A DNA stretch of 53,241 nucleotides from Bacteroides sp. CAG:443 (GCA_000432735.1 FR887736.1:1-53241), one strand, 5' to 3'; positions 16,974 to 25,767 are shown, counted from the stretch's first letter. Numbers and translations: made by a program. The notes: a model not told the origin generated them from the letters alone.

Positions 16974-17475
16974 GTTGTATGTACTCCATTATGATTGTTT
17001 CCATTACGTTTGCCCTCTCTTTCGTCAATCCCGGAATAACCGTTTCCGCCTCAAACTGTGCTCCGTTTACAATAGACACAGAATAAAGCCCCAACAACTT
17101 GCTGACAGGATGTTGCTGTATGCTCACTTGTTGCACCTTACACAAGGGAATCGTTACAACAGTCGGGAAAAAGAGTCCAGAACGGTAGGTGATGTCGTGC
17201 TCACGAAAAGCAAATCCTTTACAGGCATACGCCTTGGGGAGAAGAAGCAGATTAACGATAGCTGCACAAAGTAACAGACCTTCCAGACCAGCAACAATGA
17301 GTGTTCGATAGGGCAATCCTTCTTTCAAAAGGAGGAGCAGCGCAAGGAGCATCATACAGATGTACACTAATATCGTTATTACGACCTGCACTTTGATATA
17401 TTTCTTTTCCAGCGGTTCGTAGGTGAGATTTTCCACTCTATGGATGTTCTCAAAATCCAATTGTCGGTTTGTCAT
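16960..17475 (-). CDS. Bacterial PH-domain membrane protein, YdbS-like
   Basis: The 171-residue product (ATG at 17475, MTNRQLDFENIHRVENLTYE) has two adjacent membrane segments (about residues 30-50 and 57-78) followed by a single bPH2/DUF304 domain with AFREHDITYRSGLFF and TIPLCKVQQVSIQQHP. This is the short YdbS-type partner. An upstream TTG codon could extend it by seven residues, but ATG is more likely. The gene overlaps the YdbT-like gene by 14 bp in another frame, so translation is probably coupled. Function is unknown at the biochemical level. Confidence 0.85.
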   Translation of the reverse strand: MTNRQLDFENIHRVENLTYEPLEKKYIKVQVVITILVYICMMLLALLLLLKEGLPYRTLIVAGLEGLLLCAAIVNLLLLPKAYACKGFAFREHDITYRSGLFFPTVVTIPLCKVQQVSIQQHPVSKLLGLYSVSIVNGAQFEAETVIPGLTKERANVMETIIMEYIQHGKI

Positions 17476-17729
17476 AGCATATTTACATAAGTTCAATTCA
17501 AGGGTAAAGCAGTCGGTTGGTCATTATGCAATAAAACGATCTACATGAGCCTCACCAGTATAACAGGCAAGCCGACGGCTTCTATTTCTGAAGCATAAAG
17601 TTATGGAATTTTATTATATCACAAAAGATAATTGCAAGGAGTTTATGATACAGCAGAAAAGAAACGACACGAAAAGACTTCCGAAAACCTGAGCCGGGAA
17701 ATGCGGTACAGAACTGTAGCAATCAAAAA
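17476..17729. other. Intergenic stretch upstream of the PH-domain pair
   Basis: About 250 bp between the PH-domain pair and the gpmI terminator contains no recognised gene or RNA. The only reading worth noting is a 29-codon plus-strand frame at 17603-17692 (see findings). Confidence 0.4.
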
Positions 17730-17758
17730 AAGGGAATAACCCGACGGGCTATTCCCTT
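17730..17758 (-). terminator. Terminator of gpmI
   Basis: On the minus strand AAGGGAATAGCCC pairs with GGGTTATTCCCTT around a tiny loop and is followed by seven T, a textbook rho-independent terminator after gpmI. Confidence 0.9.
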
Positions 17759-17790
17759 CTTGATATAAAGAATATAAAGGAACTTATCAA

Positions 17791-19305
17791 TTACTTAATC
17801 AAGTCTTTACCAGTCATTTCAGCCGGCTGAGCCATACCCATGATGTGCAAGATAGAAGGAGCAACATCGGCCAATACACCGTTTTCCACCTTTGCGTTCT
17901 TGTTCGCTGTTACATAAACAAACGGAACCGGATTCAAAGAGTGAGCTGTATTCGGAGTACCGTCTGCGTTCAAAGCATGATCTGCATTACCATGGTCGGC
18001 AATGATGATTACTTCATAGTCATTAGCCTTGGCAGCTTCTACTGTATCTCTTACACAGTCGTCGATAGCCTTCACTGCTTTTTCGATAGCTTCGTAAACG
18101 CCGGTATGTCCTACCATATCACCGTTAGCATAGTTTACTACGATGAAATCGTATTTCTTGGTATTGATAGCCTCAACCAGTTTGTCTTTTACTTCATAAG
18201 CACTCATTTCAGGCTTCAAGTCGTAAGTAGCAACTTTCGGACTCGGAACCAGGATACGATCTTCGTTATCATACGGAGTTTCACGACCACCGTTGAAGAA
18301 GAAAGTAACGTGAGCATACTTTTCAGTTTCAGCGATATGCAGCTGAGTCTTTCCGTTAGCAGCCAGATATTCGCCCAATGTATTCTGTACGTTTTCCTTG
18401 TCGAACAAGATGTGAACACCCTTGAATGAAGCATCGTACGGAGTCATACAGTAATACTGCAATCCCGGGATAGTCTTCATACCTTCTTCCGGCATATCCT
18501 GCTGAGTCAGCACGATAGTCAATTCCTTGGCACGGTCGTTACGATAATTGAAGAAGATAACTACATCACCTTCCTTGATTGTACCGTCGAAGTTAGCGTT
18601 TACGATCGGTTTGATAAATTCATCGGTTACGCCTTCATCGTAAGATTCCTGCATAGCCTGAACCATATCGGTAGCCTTCTTACCTACACCGTTTACCAGC
18701 AAATCGTAAGCTTCTTTTACACGAGCCCAACGTTTGTCACGGTCCATTGCGTAGAAACGGCCGATGATAGAAGCAATCTTACCTTCCGACTGTGCGCAGT
18801 GAGCAGTCAGCTGTTCGATAAAGCCCTTGCCACTCTTCGGGTCTGTATCACGACCATCCATGAAACAGTGAATAAATGTATTTTCCAGTCCGTATTCTTT
18901 AGCGATGTCGCACAACTTGAACAGATGATCCAGTGAAGAGTGTACACCACCGTTTGAAGTCAATCCCATGAAATGGATATTCTTTCCATGTTCCTTAGCG
19001 TAAGAGAAAGCAGAAACGATTTCTTTATTCTGCATGATGCTACCGTCGGCACAAGCGCGGTTGATCTTTACCAAGTCCTGATAAACGATACGTCCGGCAC
19101 CGATATTCAGGTGACCAACTTCAGAGTTACCCATCTGACCATCAGGCAAACCTACGTTTTCGCCGCTGGCCTGCAACTGTGAGTGCGGATATTCTGCCAG
19201 CAAACTGTCCCAGTACGGAGTAGGAGTATTAAAGATCACATCATCTTTCTTGTGGTCGCCACATCCCCAACCATCAAGAATCATTAAAAGAGCTTTCTTA
19301 GCCAT
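17791..19305 (-). CDS. gpmI: 2,3-bisphosphoglycerate-independent phosphoglycerate mutase
   Basis: The 504-residue product (start MAKKALLMILDGWG at 19305) interconverts 3- and 2-phosphoglycerate in glycolysis. The alkaline-phosphatase-like metal site is intact: D11 in LDGWG, S61 in GQMGNSEVGH (the phosphoserine), the VNYANGDMVGHTG block and the IIADHGNADH block near the C-terminus. Length is typical (about 505). A frame running upstream to 19359 would pass through the promoter-like CAAAAGTA at 19357-19364, so the shorter start is preferred. It is monocistronic, with its own terminator. Confidence 0.97.
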   Translation of the reverse strand: MAKKALLMILDGWGCGDHKKDDVIFNTPTPYWDSLLAEYPHSQLQASGENVGLPDGQMGNSEVGHLNIGAGRIVYQDLVKINRACADGSIMQNKEIVSAFSYAKEHGKNIHFMGLTSNGGVHSSLDHLFKLCDIAKEYGLENTFIHCFMDGRDTDPKSGKGFIEQLTAHCAQSEGKIASIIGRFYAMDRDKRWARVKEAYDLLVNGVGKKATDMVQAMQESYDEGVTDEFIKPIVNANFDGTIKEGDVVIFFNYRNDRAKELTIVLTQQDMPEEGMKTIPGLQYYCMTPYDASFKGVHILFDKENVQNTLGEYLAANGKTQLHIAETEKYAHVTFFFNGGRETPYDNEDRILVPSPKVATYDLKPEMSAYEVKDKLVEAINTKKYDFIVVNYANGDMVGHTGVYEAIEKAVKAIDDCVRDTVEAAKANDYEVIIIADHGNADHALNADGTPNTAHSLNPVPFVYVTANKNAKVENGVLADVAPSILHIMGMAQPAEMTGKDLIK

Positions 19306-19356
19306 AATATTATTTTGTTTAAAAGTTGATATATCGAGTGCATGCTTTACAACATG

Positions 19357-19364
19357 CAAAAGTA
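19357..19364 (-). promoter_or_regulatory. Bacteroidetes-type -7 element (TACTTTTG) for gpmI
   Basis: The minus strand reads TACTTTTG about 52 bp before the ATG at 19305; a small GCATG/CATGC hairpin follows in the leader. No clear TTG is seen upstream. Confidence 0.5.
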
Positions 19365-19463
19365 CAAAATATCCCTCGTATTAAGAATAAGTTTTCACTC
19401 TTTTTATGCATCGTCCTCAACGGATAACGAACTCTGCCAGACAGAACTGCCAGAAAAAACAGT

Positions 19464-19497
19464 CCCCCTTTCTATCTTCAGGCAGACTGAAAGGGGG
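19464..19497 (-). terminator. Terminator of the phosphoesterase gene
   Basis: CCCCCTTTC and GAAAGGGGG (9 bp, 16-nt loop); on the minus strand ACTGTTTTTTC follows. Confidence 0.8.
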
Positions 19498-19524
19498 AAT
19501 CATCAAAATAAAAAACAGGTATTT

Positions 19525-20958
19525 CTACAATTCTACTTCCTGTGTAAAAATTTCGCCAAATCTATTCTTTACCTCAATCTTTATTTTCTTTGCCTGACTG
19601 GAAGGACAAGCACGGAACAAATGCCGGGTATGGTAACCGGTGCGCTCTCCTTTTTCCATATTCAGATAGTCCTGATCCTCATCGTCAAACTGTTGCATGG
19701 CACCTTTCAGCACGCCGTCTTCGTACCAGTTTACGGTGTATGCTATATCCCAATCCCAAATATTGGCAACAACATATTGTTTCTGTATTTCAAATTCTCC
19801 GGGCTTGTAAAGACGGAACTGATAATCTGCCGGACGGCCGGTTGCCTTATACCGCCATTTTACATCATCCCCCTTCACGGTTACTACCAAGTATCCGTTA
19901 GGAGCGCCGCAACGGTTTACATCGCCTGCCCACCAGGCTCCACAGGCAGCCCCGATATTATGTTCGTATATTCCGGCTGCCGGAAGTGTATTTTCATAGA
20001 AATGCGTATGTCCGGAAAAGATATGAGCCTTATAAGGTCGTAAGATGCGGAACAAAGCATTGGCATTACGCACATTATCTCCCCCTTCCACCGTCGTATT
20101 TGCTACCGGAGCATGAACATTCAAAAAGACAGTAGTCCCTTCGGGCACATAGCTTAAATCCTTCTTCAACCATTCAAGTTGTTCTTCGGTAAAGCGTTCT
20201 GTATATTTCTTACCGCCTTCATAATCGATATCCTTCATGGCAATGACATGCACTTTTCCTACATTGAAAGAGTAATCCGTAGGACCGAACATTTCATAAT
20301 AGTTCTTCTCTCCGTATCCTTTCGCCGGTTCTGCCGTACGTTCCATATCGGCATACTGCAAGTTAAAGTCATGGTTTCCCATTACCTGAAACATGGTCAG
20401 TCCCAGATTGGAAATCGTAGTCCGATAAGGCGTATACAAATTCATGGCATCCCACACCAAATCACCCAGTTGCATGCCGATCGTTTCGGGAACGTTCAGC
20501 GAATCGACCGTATACACCAAGTCGGGGATTGTTTCCGAACGAAAGCGTTCCAACTGTTTTTCATTCTTTACCTGCGGGTCTGAAATAGGAATAAAGACAA
20601 ATTCATCCGTCTTTTTCTCCCGTTTCTGAAGTATAAAGTCGCATTGATTTTCCGTTTTACCGGCATCCTGATAGCGATAGAAGCCATCAGCAATTCCATT
20701 CTTTTCAGGAAGTACATAGTCGGCTGGAGTCGAAATATATACCATCGGCTGACGAACCGGATCGGTATCCAGCAAATACATTCCCCGATTATCGGTTGCC
20801 GTCATATTCTTTCCGTCTGTCACAACCACTCCCGCTATGGGATTACCTTGCACATCTTTGACACTCCCTCTTACTACAGCTCCATTTTCGGCAGCCTGCG
20901 CCGTTATCTGGCAAAGCAAAACCGCCATGCACAGCCATTGCCTGTATATTTTCCTCAT
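19525..20958 (-). CDS. Secreted calcineurin-like metallophosphoesterase
   Basis: The 477-residue product begins with a signal peptide (cleavage near AQA/AEN, residue 23). Three parts follow: a carboxypeptidase-like beta-sandwich (about 28-110, VRGSVKDVQGNPIAGVVV), the calcineurin-like core (about 118-340) and a C-terminal beta domain (about 350-477). The core shows SDPQ at the first metal site, GDLVWD, GNHD, HAP and GHTH motifs, so the dinuclear metal site looks complete. This is the three-domain Bacteroidetes phosphoesterase architecture with N- and C-terminal accessory domains. It acts in the periplasm or outside; the substrate is unknown. It is monocistronic. Confidence 0.9.
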   Translation of the reverse strand: MRKIYRQWLCMAVLLCQITAQAAENGAVVRGSVKDVQGNPIAGVVVTDGKNMTATDNRGMYLLDTDPVRQPMVYISTPADYVLPEKNGIADGFYRYQDAGKTENQCDFILQKREKKTDEFVFIPISDPQVKNEKQLERFRSETIPDLVYTVDSLNVPETIGMQLGDLVWDAMNLYTPYRTTISNLGLTMFQVMGNHDFNLQYADMERTAEPAKGYGEKNYYEMFGPTDYSFNVGKVHVIAMKDIDYEGGKKYTERFTEEQLEWLKKDLSYVPEGTTVFLNVHAPVANTTVEGGDNVRNANALFRILRPYKAHIFSGHTHFYENTLPAAGIYEHNIGAACGAWWAGDVNRCGAPNGYLVVTVKGDDVKWRYKATGRPADYQFRLYKPGEFEIQKQYVVANIWDWDIAYTVNWYEDGVLKGAMQQFDDEDQDYLNMEKGERTGYHTRHLFRACPSSQAKKIKIEVKNRFGEIFTQEVEL

Positions 20959-21072
20959 ACACTAGATTGAATTTATTTTGGGGCAAAATAACTGAAACAG
21001 TTTTAAGAACGTACGACAGTGTGTTGAAGATAAGAAAACAAACCGGTTTCAATCTTATTACATGATTATAAA

Positions 21073-21122
21073 TTATGAACAGCCTGTTAATAACTTCAGA
21101 GTTATCAACAGGCTGTTCATAA
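21073..21122. terminator. Very long perfect-type hairpin after rnhB
   Basis: A 22-bp stem with one mismatch and a 6-nt loop (TTATGAACAGCCTGTT...). It is downstream of rnhB and upstream of the phosphoesterase gene. No T-run follows on the minus strand, so termination may be factor-dependent or the structure may protect the 3' end. Confidence 0.6.
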
Positions 21123-21150
21123 GTATGACGTAACAACAAGCGTTCAATCC

Positions 21151-21753
21151 TCAGAAATCGAATGAGAGCTGCCCGTCGCCTAATAAATTGAACGACATCC
21201 GGTGATAAGGTGTCGTACCGTAGCGGGCAATCGCTTCCCGATGCTTTTTGGTAGGATAGCCCTTATTTTTCTGCCAGTCGTACTGGGGATATTCTTCGGC
21301 AAGCCGGTTCATGTAATCATCACGATAAGTTTTGGCCAGAATGGAAGCAGCCGCAATCGACAGATACTTGCCATCTCCTTTCACTACCGTAGTATGCGGA
21401 AGATCCTGATACTTATTAAACCGGTTTCCATCAATCAGCAAATGCTGCGGACGCACCTTCAACTGATCTATCGCACGATGCATAGCCAGAAAAGATGCAT
21501 TCAGAATGTTTATTTTATCAATCTCCTGCGGTGTAACGACTCCTACCGCCCATGCTATTGCATCCCGTTCAATGACCTCACGCAAGGCGTAACGCTGATG
21601 TTCCGTCAGCTGCTTCGAATCGTTCAACTGCTGGTTCTCGTAATCGGCAGGCAAGATAACCGCCGCAGCGTAAACCGCTCCTGCCAGACAGCCGCGTCCG
21701 GCTTCATCGCATCCGGCTTCAATCAAATCTTTATGCAGATAAGGCAATAACAT
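21151..21753 (-). CDS. rnhB: Ribonuclease HII
   Basis: The 200-residue product (start MLLPYLHKDL at 21753) cleaves the RNA strand of RNA-DNA hybrids, including single misincorporated ribonucleotides. The acidic active site is visible: D16-E17 in GCDEAGRG, an aspartate in LLIDGNRF and another in AKTYRDDYM. A frame extending to 21780 begins inside the promoter element CAAAGGTA, so the shorter start is chosen. Length and order of motifs match RNase HII. It is a single gene, divergent from lysO and sharing a 150-bp control region with it. Confidence 0.95.
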   Translation of the reverse strand: MLLPYLHKDLIEAGCDEAGRGCLAGAVYAAAVILPADYENQQLNDSKQLTEHQRYALREVIERDAIAWAVGVVTPQEIDKINILNASFLAMHRAIDQLKVRPQHLLIDGNRFNKYQDLPHTTVVKGDGKYLSIAAASILAKTYRDDYMNRLAEEYPQYDWQKNKGYPTKKHREAIARYGTTPYHRMSFNLLGDGQLSFDF

Positions 21754-21777
21754 ATACGTCGTTTTAAATTCGGGCTG

Positions 21778-21806
21778 CAAAGGTATGAGTTTTCAGGCAA
21801 AACAAA
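21778..21806 (-). promoter_or_regulatory. Bacteroidetes promoter for rnhB
   Basis: On the minus strand, TTG (21806-21804) and TACCTTTG (21785-21778) are separated by 18 bp. This places the transcript start near 21771 and supports the ATG at 21753. Confidence 0.65.
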
Positions 21807-21859
21807 GGTCACTTATGAGGCCAAGTTATCAATAAGTTATCCACTACACCGCGGAATGC

Positions 21860-21890
21860 TTGTTCTTACAACGGCTTTTCCTTACTTTTG
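21860..21890 (+). promoter_or_regulatory. Bacteroidetes promoter for the LysO genes
   Basis: TTG near 21860 and TACTTTTG at 21883-21890 fit the consensus. Transcription would begin near 21897, only about 10-16 nt before the start codon. Confidence 0.6.
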
Positions 21891-21906
21891 CATCCGACTA
21901 AAAATC

Positions 21907-22191
21907 ATGCCCATGTTCACTGTTATCGGATGTATGCTAGGAGGTATGGCGACCGGCTTTGTGCTCCGCCGTCGAAACCTTTCATGGATTGGCAAGGCCA
22001 TCACCGTTCTGATCTGGATACTGCTGTTTCTCCTAGGACTGGAGGTCGGGAATAACCGCCAGATTATAGAAGGACTTGCCACACTGGGAATAGAAGCCCT
22101 TATTATTACGCTCGCCTGTCTGGCGGGCAGTTGCCTTCTTGCCTGGGGACTGTGGCGCTGGTTGTATAAAAGAAAAGGAGGCAAGGCATGA
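21907..22191 (+). CDS. LysO-family exporter, N-terminal half
   Basis: The 94-residue product (ATG at 21907; 21913 is equally possible) has three hydrophobic segments: FTVIGCMLGGMATGFVL, AITVLIWILLFLLGLEVGNN and ALIITLACLAGSCLLAWGL. It corresponds to the N-terminal part of LysO (YbjE/DUF340), the lysine exporter. In E. coli LysO is a single protein of about 299 residues; here the gene is split, the second part starting within this gene's stop (ATGA overlap). The LEVGNN motif before the cytoplasmic loop is typical of the family. An upstream in-frame ATG at 21856 precedes the promoter and is rejected. Confidence 0.85.
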   Translation: MPMFTVIGCMLGGMATGFVLRRRNLSWIGKAITVLIWILLFLLGLEVGNNRQIIEGLATLGIEALIITLACLAGSCLLAWGLWRWLYKRKGGKA

Positions 22192-22790
22192 AAGGCAGTC
22201 TGATTATTGTGGGATTCTTCCTGCTCGGTACTCTCTGTGGAATGTTCCATCTTCTACCTTCCGACCTCAGTCAGAGCAATATCAGCTTTTATGCACTGTG
22301 TGCCCTGATGTTCAGCGTAGGTATCAGCATCGGGAATGATCCGCAGACCTTACGGAATTTCCGCTCCCTGAACCCGCGACTGGTACTGCTTCCCGTAGCC
22401 ACTATTTTAGGTACCTTGTCGGCAGCGGCACTTGTCAGCCTCATCCTGCCCCACCGAAGTGCAAGCGAATGCATGGCGATAGGCTCAGGTATGGGCTATT
22501 ACTCGCTATCCAGCATCTTCATCACCCAATACAAAGGTCCGGAGCTGGGTACTCTTGCCCTCCTTTCCAACATCCTACGAGAAATCATGACCTTACTTTG
22601 TGCTCCCCTGCTGGTCCGCTGGTTCGGAAATCTGGCTCCTATCTCTGCCGGAGGAGCAACGACGATGGATACCACCCTACCCATCATTACCCGCACGGCA
22701 GGTCAGCAGTTTGTAATCGTATCCATCTTTCATGGTTTCATAACCGATTTCAGTGTACCGTTTCTCGTAACGTTCTTTTGTTCGTTCTAA
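22188..22790 (+). CDS. lysO: LysO-family exporter, C-terminal half
   Basis: The 200-residue product carries about five to six membrane segments and the DUF340/LysO core: FYALCALMFSVGISIGND, the conserved GMGYYSLSSIFITQYKG and the GATTMDTTLPIITRTAG block. It overlaps the first-half gene by 4 bp (ATGA), so the two subunits are made in step and probably assemble into one exporter for lysine or its toxic analogues. The two-gene arrangement is usual in Bacteroidetes. It is followed by a convergent intergenic region holding a repeat and a terminator. Confidence 0.87.
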   Translation: MKGSLIIVGFFLLGTLCGMFHLLPSDLSQSNISFYALCALMFSVGISIGNDPQTLRNFRSLNPRLVLLPVATILGTLSAAALVSLILPHRSASECMAIGSGMGYYSLSSIFITQYKGPELGTLALLSNILREIMTLLCAPLLVRWFGNLAPISAGGATTMDTTLPIITRTAGQQFVIVSIFHGFITDFSVPFLVTFFCSF

Positions 22791-22844
22791 ACGTTAACAA
22801 AGGTTCCTGCTGTCATTCTTAATCTCTGCCCGGCACGAGCCTTT

Positions 22845-22960
22845 TTGTTTTTGTACAAACATTTTTATTTTTTGTACAAAAGATAAAAAAACGTCGAGAC
22901 AAATTTCTGAAAACATGCCGACGTTTACACCACTTTCCGCCGACGTTTTTTCCGAAACAA
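22845..22960 (+). repeat. Twin-TGTACA intergenic repeat, copy B
   Basis: TGTACA at 22852-22857 and 22873-22878 are 21 bp apart, followed by AAAGATAAAAAAA and CGTCGAGAC. The following ACATGCCGACGTT also resembles copy C. It lies between convergent lysO and sufS. Apart from this repeat and the terminator, the 400 bp between those genes holds nothing recognisable; short Lys/Cys-rich frames here are by-products of the A/T tracts. Confidence 0.75.
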
Positions 22961-23037
22961 GGCGATAATTTACACACGACAGAAAATAACTGCTGGCAGA
23001 TGCCACCAAACTGCCGACAAGCCGACTGGTTACGATA

Positions 23038-23097
23038 AAAAAATCTCCTCGCTCCAACCCTGACATTCATTGTATCAGGTGGAACAAGGAGATTTCC
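23038..23097 (-). terminator. Terminator between lysO and sufS
   Basis: AAATCTCCT and AGGAGATTT arms, with inner TCCAACCCTGA/TCAGGTGGA pairing, form a long imperfect hairpin between convergent genes. AT-rich sequence follows on the plus side and T-rich on the minus side, so it may act in both directions. Confidence 0.65.
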
Positions 23098-23190
23098 TTT
23101 GTATAAATATTTGATTTATAAAGTGACTCTCGCATTCGCAACTGAATCGTACTATCGGATTCCGACATTACGAAACAGCCGAAAAGCCTA

Positions 23191-24408
23191 TCAGAACATC
23201 TGACTTACCCGTTCGATACCGGCTACCAGCGCATCGATTTCTTCTTTGGTATTGTACAGTCCCAACGAGGCACGTACCGTACCTTCAATGCCCATCCGGT
23301 GCATCAACGGCTCGGCACAATGATGTCCCGTACGCACGGCTATGCCTAAACGGTCGAGCAACGTACCCATATCGAAATGATGGATATTCCCTACCAAGAA
23401 AGAAATAACTCCTCCCTTGTGCTCAGCTTCGCCGAAGATACGCATGCCGGGAATCTCCTTCAGGCGGTTCATGGCATATACCGTCAGTTCATGTTCGTAA
23501 GCTGCAATCTTATCCATTCCGATAGCCGAGACATAATCGAGTGCTTTTGCCAATGCCGTACTGCCAATGTAGTCGGGTGTTCCTGCCTCGAACTTGAAAG
23601 GCAGCTCGTTGAACGTAGTATGCTCGAAGCTGACATTCTTGATCATCTCTCCTCCACCCTGATAAGGCGGGAGCTTGTCGAGCCACGCTTCTTTTCCATA
23701 AAGTACACCGATACCCGTAGGGCCATATACTTTATGTCCGCTGAACACATAGAAATCGGCATCCAGATCCTGCACATCAATCGGCATGTGAGGAATGCTC
23801 TGTGCACCGTCTATCAGCACCGGAACCCCGTGTGCATGTGCCGTAGCAATCATTTCCTTTACGGGATTGATGGTTCCCAGCACATTCGAAACATGAGCCA
23901 CCGATACCAGTCGGGTACGCGGAGAGAAGAGCTTCTCATATTCGTCGCGCAACAGTTCGCCACGGTCGTTCATGGGAATCACTTTCAGCACAATTCCCTT
24001 ACGCGCCGCCTGCAACTGCCACGAAACGATGTTACTGTGATGCTCCATGACCGAAACAATCACTTCATCGCCTTCCTTCATCTGACTGTCGACAAAGGTC
24101 GATGCCACGAGATTGATGCTTTCGGTCGTACCGCGCGTAAAGACAATTTCCGAAGTACTGCGAGCGTTGATAAACTTACGTACGGTTTCACGCGAAGCCT
24201 CGTGCAAGTTGGTAGCCTGCTGCGAAAGGAAATGTACGCCGCGATGTACGTTGGCGTTGACCGAATAATATTCGTCCGTAATCGACTCTACCACCACACG
24301 GGGTTTCTGAGTCGTCGCCCCGTTATCGAGGTAAATCAACGGTTTGTTGTACACCTTTCGCGAAAGTATCGGAAAGTCTTCTCTTATTTTTTGTACATCG
24401 TAAAACAT
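23191..24408 (-). CDS. sufS: Cysteine desulfurase SufS
   Basis: The 405-residue product is a group II class-V aminotransferase fold enzyme. It takes sulfur from cysteine, leaving alanine, and holds it as a persulfide. The PLP lysine is K226 in FSGHKVYGPTG and the persulfide cysteine is C364 in RTGHHCAEPL, as in SufS/CsdA. It is last in sufB-sufC-sufD-sufS, 13 bp after sufD. No sufE or sufU is encoded nearby, so the sulfur acceptor that stimulates it must be elsewhere or absent. Confidence 0.96.
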   Translation of the reverse strand: MFYDVQKIREDFPILSRKVYNKPLIYLDNGATTQKPRVVVESITDEYYSVNANVHRGVHFLSQQATNLHEASRETVRKFINARSTSEIVFTRGTTESINLVASTFVDSQMKEGDEVIVSVMEHHSNIVSWQLQAARKGIVLKVIPMNDRGELLRDEYEKLFSPRTRLVSVAHVSNVLGTINPVKEMIATAHAHGVPVLIDGAQSIPHMPIDVQDLDADFYVFSGHKVYGPTGIGVLYGKEAWLDKLPPYQGGGEMIKNVSFEHTTFNELPFKFEAGTPDYIGSTALAKALDYVSAIGMDKIAAYEHELTVYAMNRLKEIPGMRIFGEAEHKGGVISFLVGNIHHFDMGTLLDRLGIAVRTGHHCAEPLMHRMGIEGTVRASLGLYNTKEEIDALVAGIERVSQMF

Positions 24409-24421
24409 TTCACACGATTAT

Positions 24422-25765
24422 TTATTTACAAATAGCACATCCCTGACATTTATTCAGCTCGCCACGGAAACGTTTTTCTACCAGCAAGTGCAAACGGTCT
24501 TTCAATGCATCCATCCGGATATTGTCGATAACCTCGTTTACAAAGGCAAACATCAGCAACAAGCGTGCTTCTTTCAGGCTGATACCACGCTGCTGCATGT
24601 AGAACAACGCATTTTCATCGAGTTGCCCGACCGTTGCTCCGTGCGAACATTTCACATCATCGGCATAAATCTCCAGTTGCGGCTGAGTATACATGCGCGC
24701 TTCACGCGTAGCGCAAATATTACGGTTTGTCTGCTGCGATGAAGTACCCTGTGCTCCTTCACGCACCAGTACCTTACCGGCAAAGGCTCCTACTGCCTGA
24801 TCGTCGAGTACATATTTAAACAACTCATTGCTGGTACAGTTGGGGACCTTATGGTCGATGAACGTATTATTATCTACCTGTTCGTTTTTGTCGGCAATAG
24901 CCATTCCACACAAGTTGATTTCCGCTCCTTGTCCGGCAAGCGTTACTTCGGTAGTATTGCGTGTTGTACCGTTATGAAGCGTCATGCCATTCAGCAATAC
25001 ATTACTGTTTGCCTGCTGGTTGACGAACAGATTGTTGAAGCGAACCGTGCTGTTGTGCGTTTCCTCCAGTTCATACAGATCGAATACGGCATTTTCGCCA
25101 ACGAAAACTTCCACCACCTGCGTAGAAAGGAAATTCACCTCATCCATTGCATGATCGCAAATCAGCAATTTAGCCTGTGCTCCATCCTCAAGGATAATCA
25201 AGATACGACGGTTGACCATCGAATTGACATCGGCACGCAATATGTTAACCAACTGAATCGGCTTTTCTACAACCACATTCTTCGGCACATACATCAGCAC
25301 ACCGTCTTGCGCAAACATGGTATTAAAGGCAACAACCCCGTCTTTCGACGTATCGGCAAGCTTGCCATAATATTTTTTCACCAGTTCAGGATGCTGTTCT
25401 GCCATATCTTTCAGACTGCCGAAAATCACTCCTTCGGGCAATTGTGCAGAAGGATGTACGTGCTTGTCGAACGCATCGTTTACCACAAAATAGAGCGAAG
25501 TACTCATGTTCGGCACATCACACTTGAACACTTCGTACGGATTGACCGGGAACTCCAGACGGTTCAGGTTCAGTCCGTAGTCGGGAGCAAAATACTTGCT
25601 CACCTCCGTGTATTTATACTTTTCCTGCTTGCGTGTGGGGAAGCCCAGACGTTCGAAGTCGGCAAACGCTTTTGCACGAGGAGCATTCAGCACCTCGGCA
25701 CTATGCCGGCAAATCATCGCCTCACACTGCGAGAAAAGATCAATATATTGTTGTTCTGCTTTCAT
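24422..25765 (-). CDS. sufD: Fe-S cluster assembly protein SufD
   Basis: The 447-residue product is a SufBD-family beta-helix protein that partners SufB and SufC in the scaffold complex. The C-terminal SufBD core is evident from KCSHGATVGQLDENALFYMQ, where the H-G-A-T motif common to SufB and SufD is seen, and RGISLKEARLLLMFAFVNEV. It ends in a short ECQGCAICK-like tail with cysteines (CQGCAICK), a slightly unusual C-terminus worth noting. It starts 2 bp after sufC, with AGGAG upstream. Confidence 0.95.
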   Translation of the reverse strand: MKAEQQYIDLFSQCEAMICRHSAEVLNAPRAKAFADFERLGFPTRKQEKYKYTEVSKYFAPDYGLNLNRLEFPVNPYEVFKCDVPNMSTSLYFVVNDAFDKHVHPSAQLPEGVIFGSLKDMAEQHPELVKKYYGKLADTSKDGVVAFNTMFAQDGVLMYVPKNVVVEKPIQLVNILRADVNSMVNRRILIILEDGAQAKLLICDHAMDEVNFLSTQVVEVFVGENAVFDLYELEETHNSTVRFNNLFVNQQANSNVLLNGMTLHNGTTRNTTEVTLAGQGAEINLCGMAIADKNEQVDNNTFIDHKVPNCTSNELFKYVLDDQAVGAFAGKVLVREGAQGTSSQQTNRNICATREARMYTQPQLEIYADDVKCSHGATVGQLDENALFYMQQRGISLKEARLLLMFAFVNEVIDNIRMDALKDRLHLLVEKRFRGELNKCQGCAICK

Positions 25766-25767
25766 GC

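Noticed and set aside
22794..23070. Short minus-strand frames rich in Lys/Cys across copy B of the repeat
   Set aside because: They translate the A/T tracts and TGTACA motifs; the same peptide-like string appears at copy A, as expected for a repeat and not a gene.
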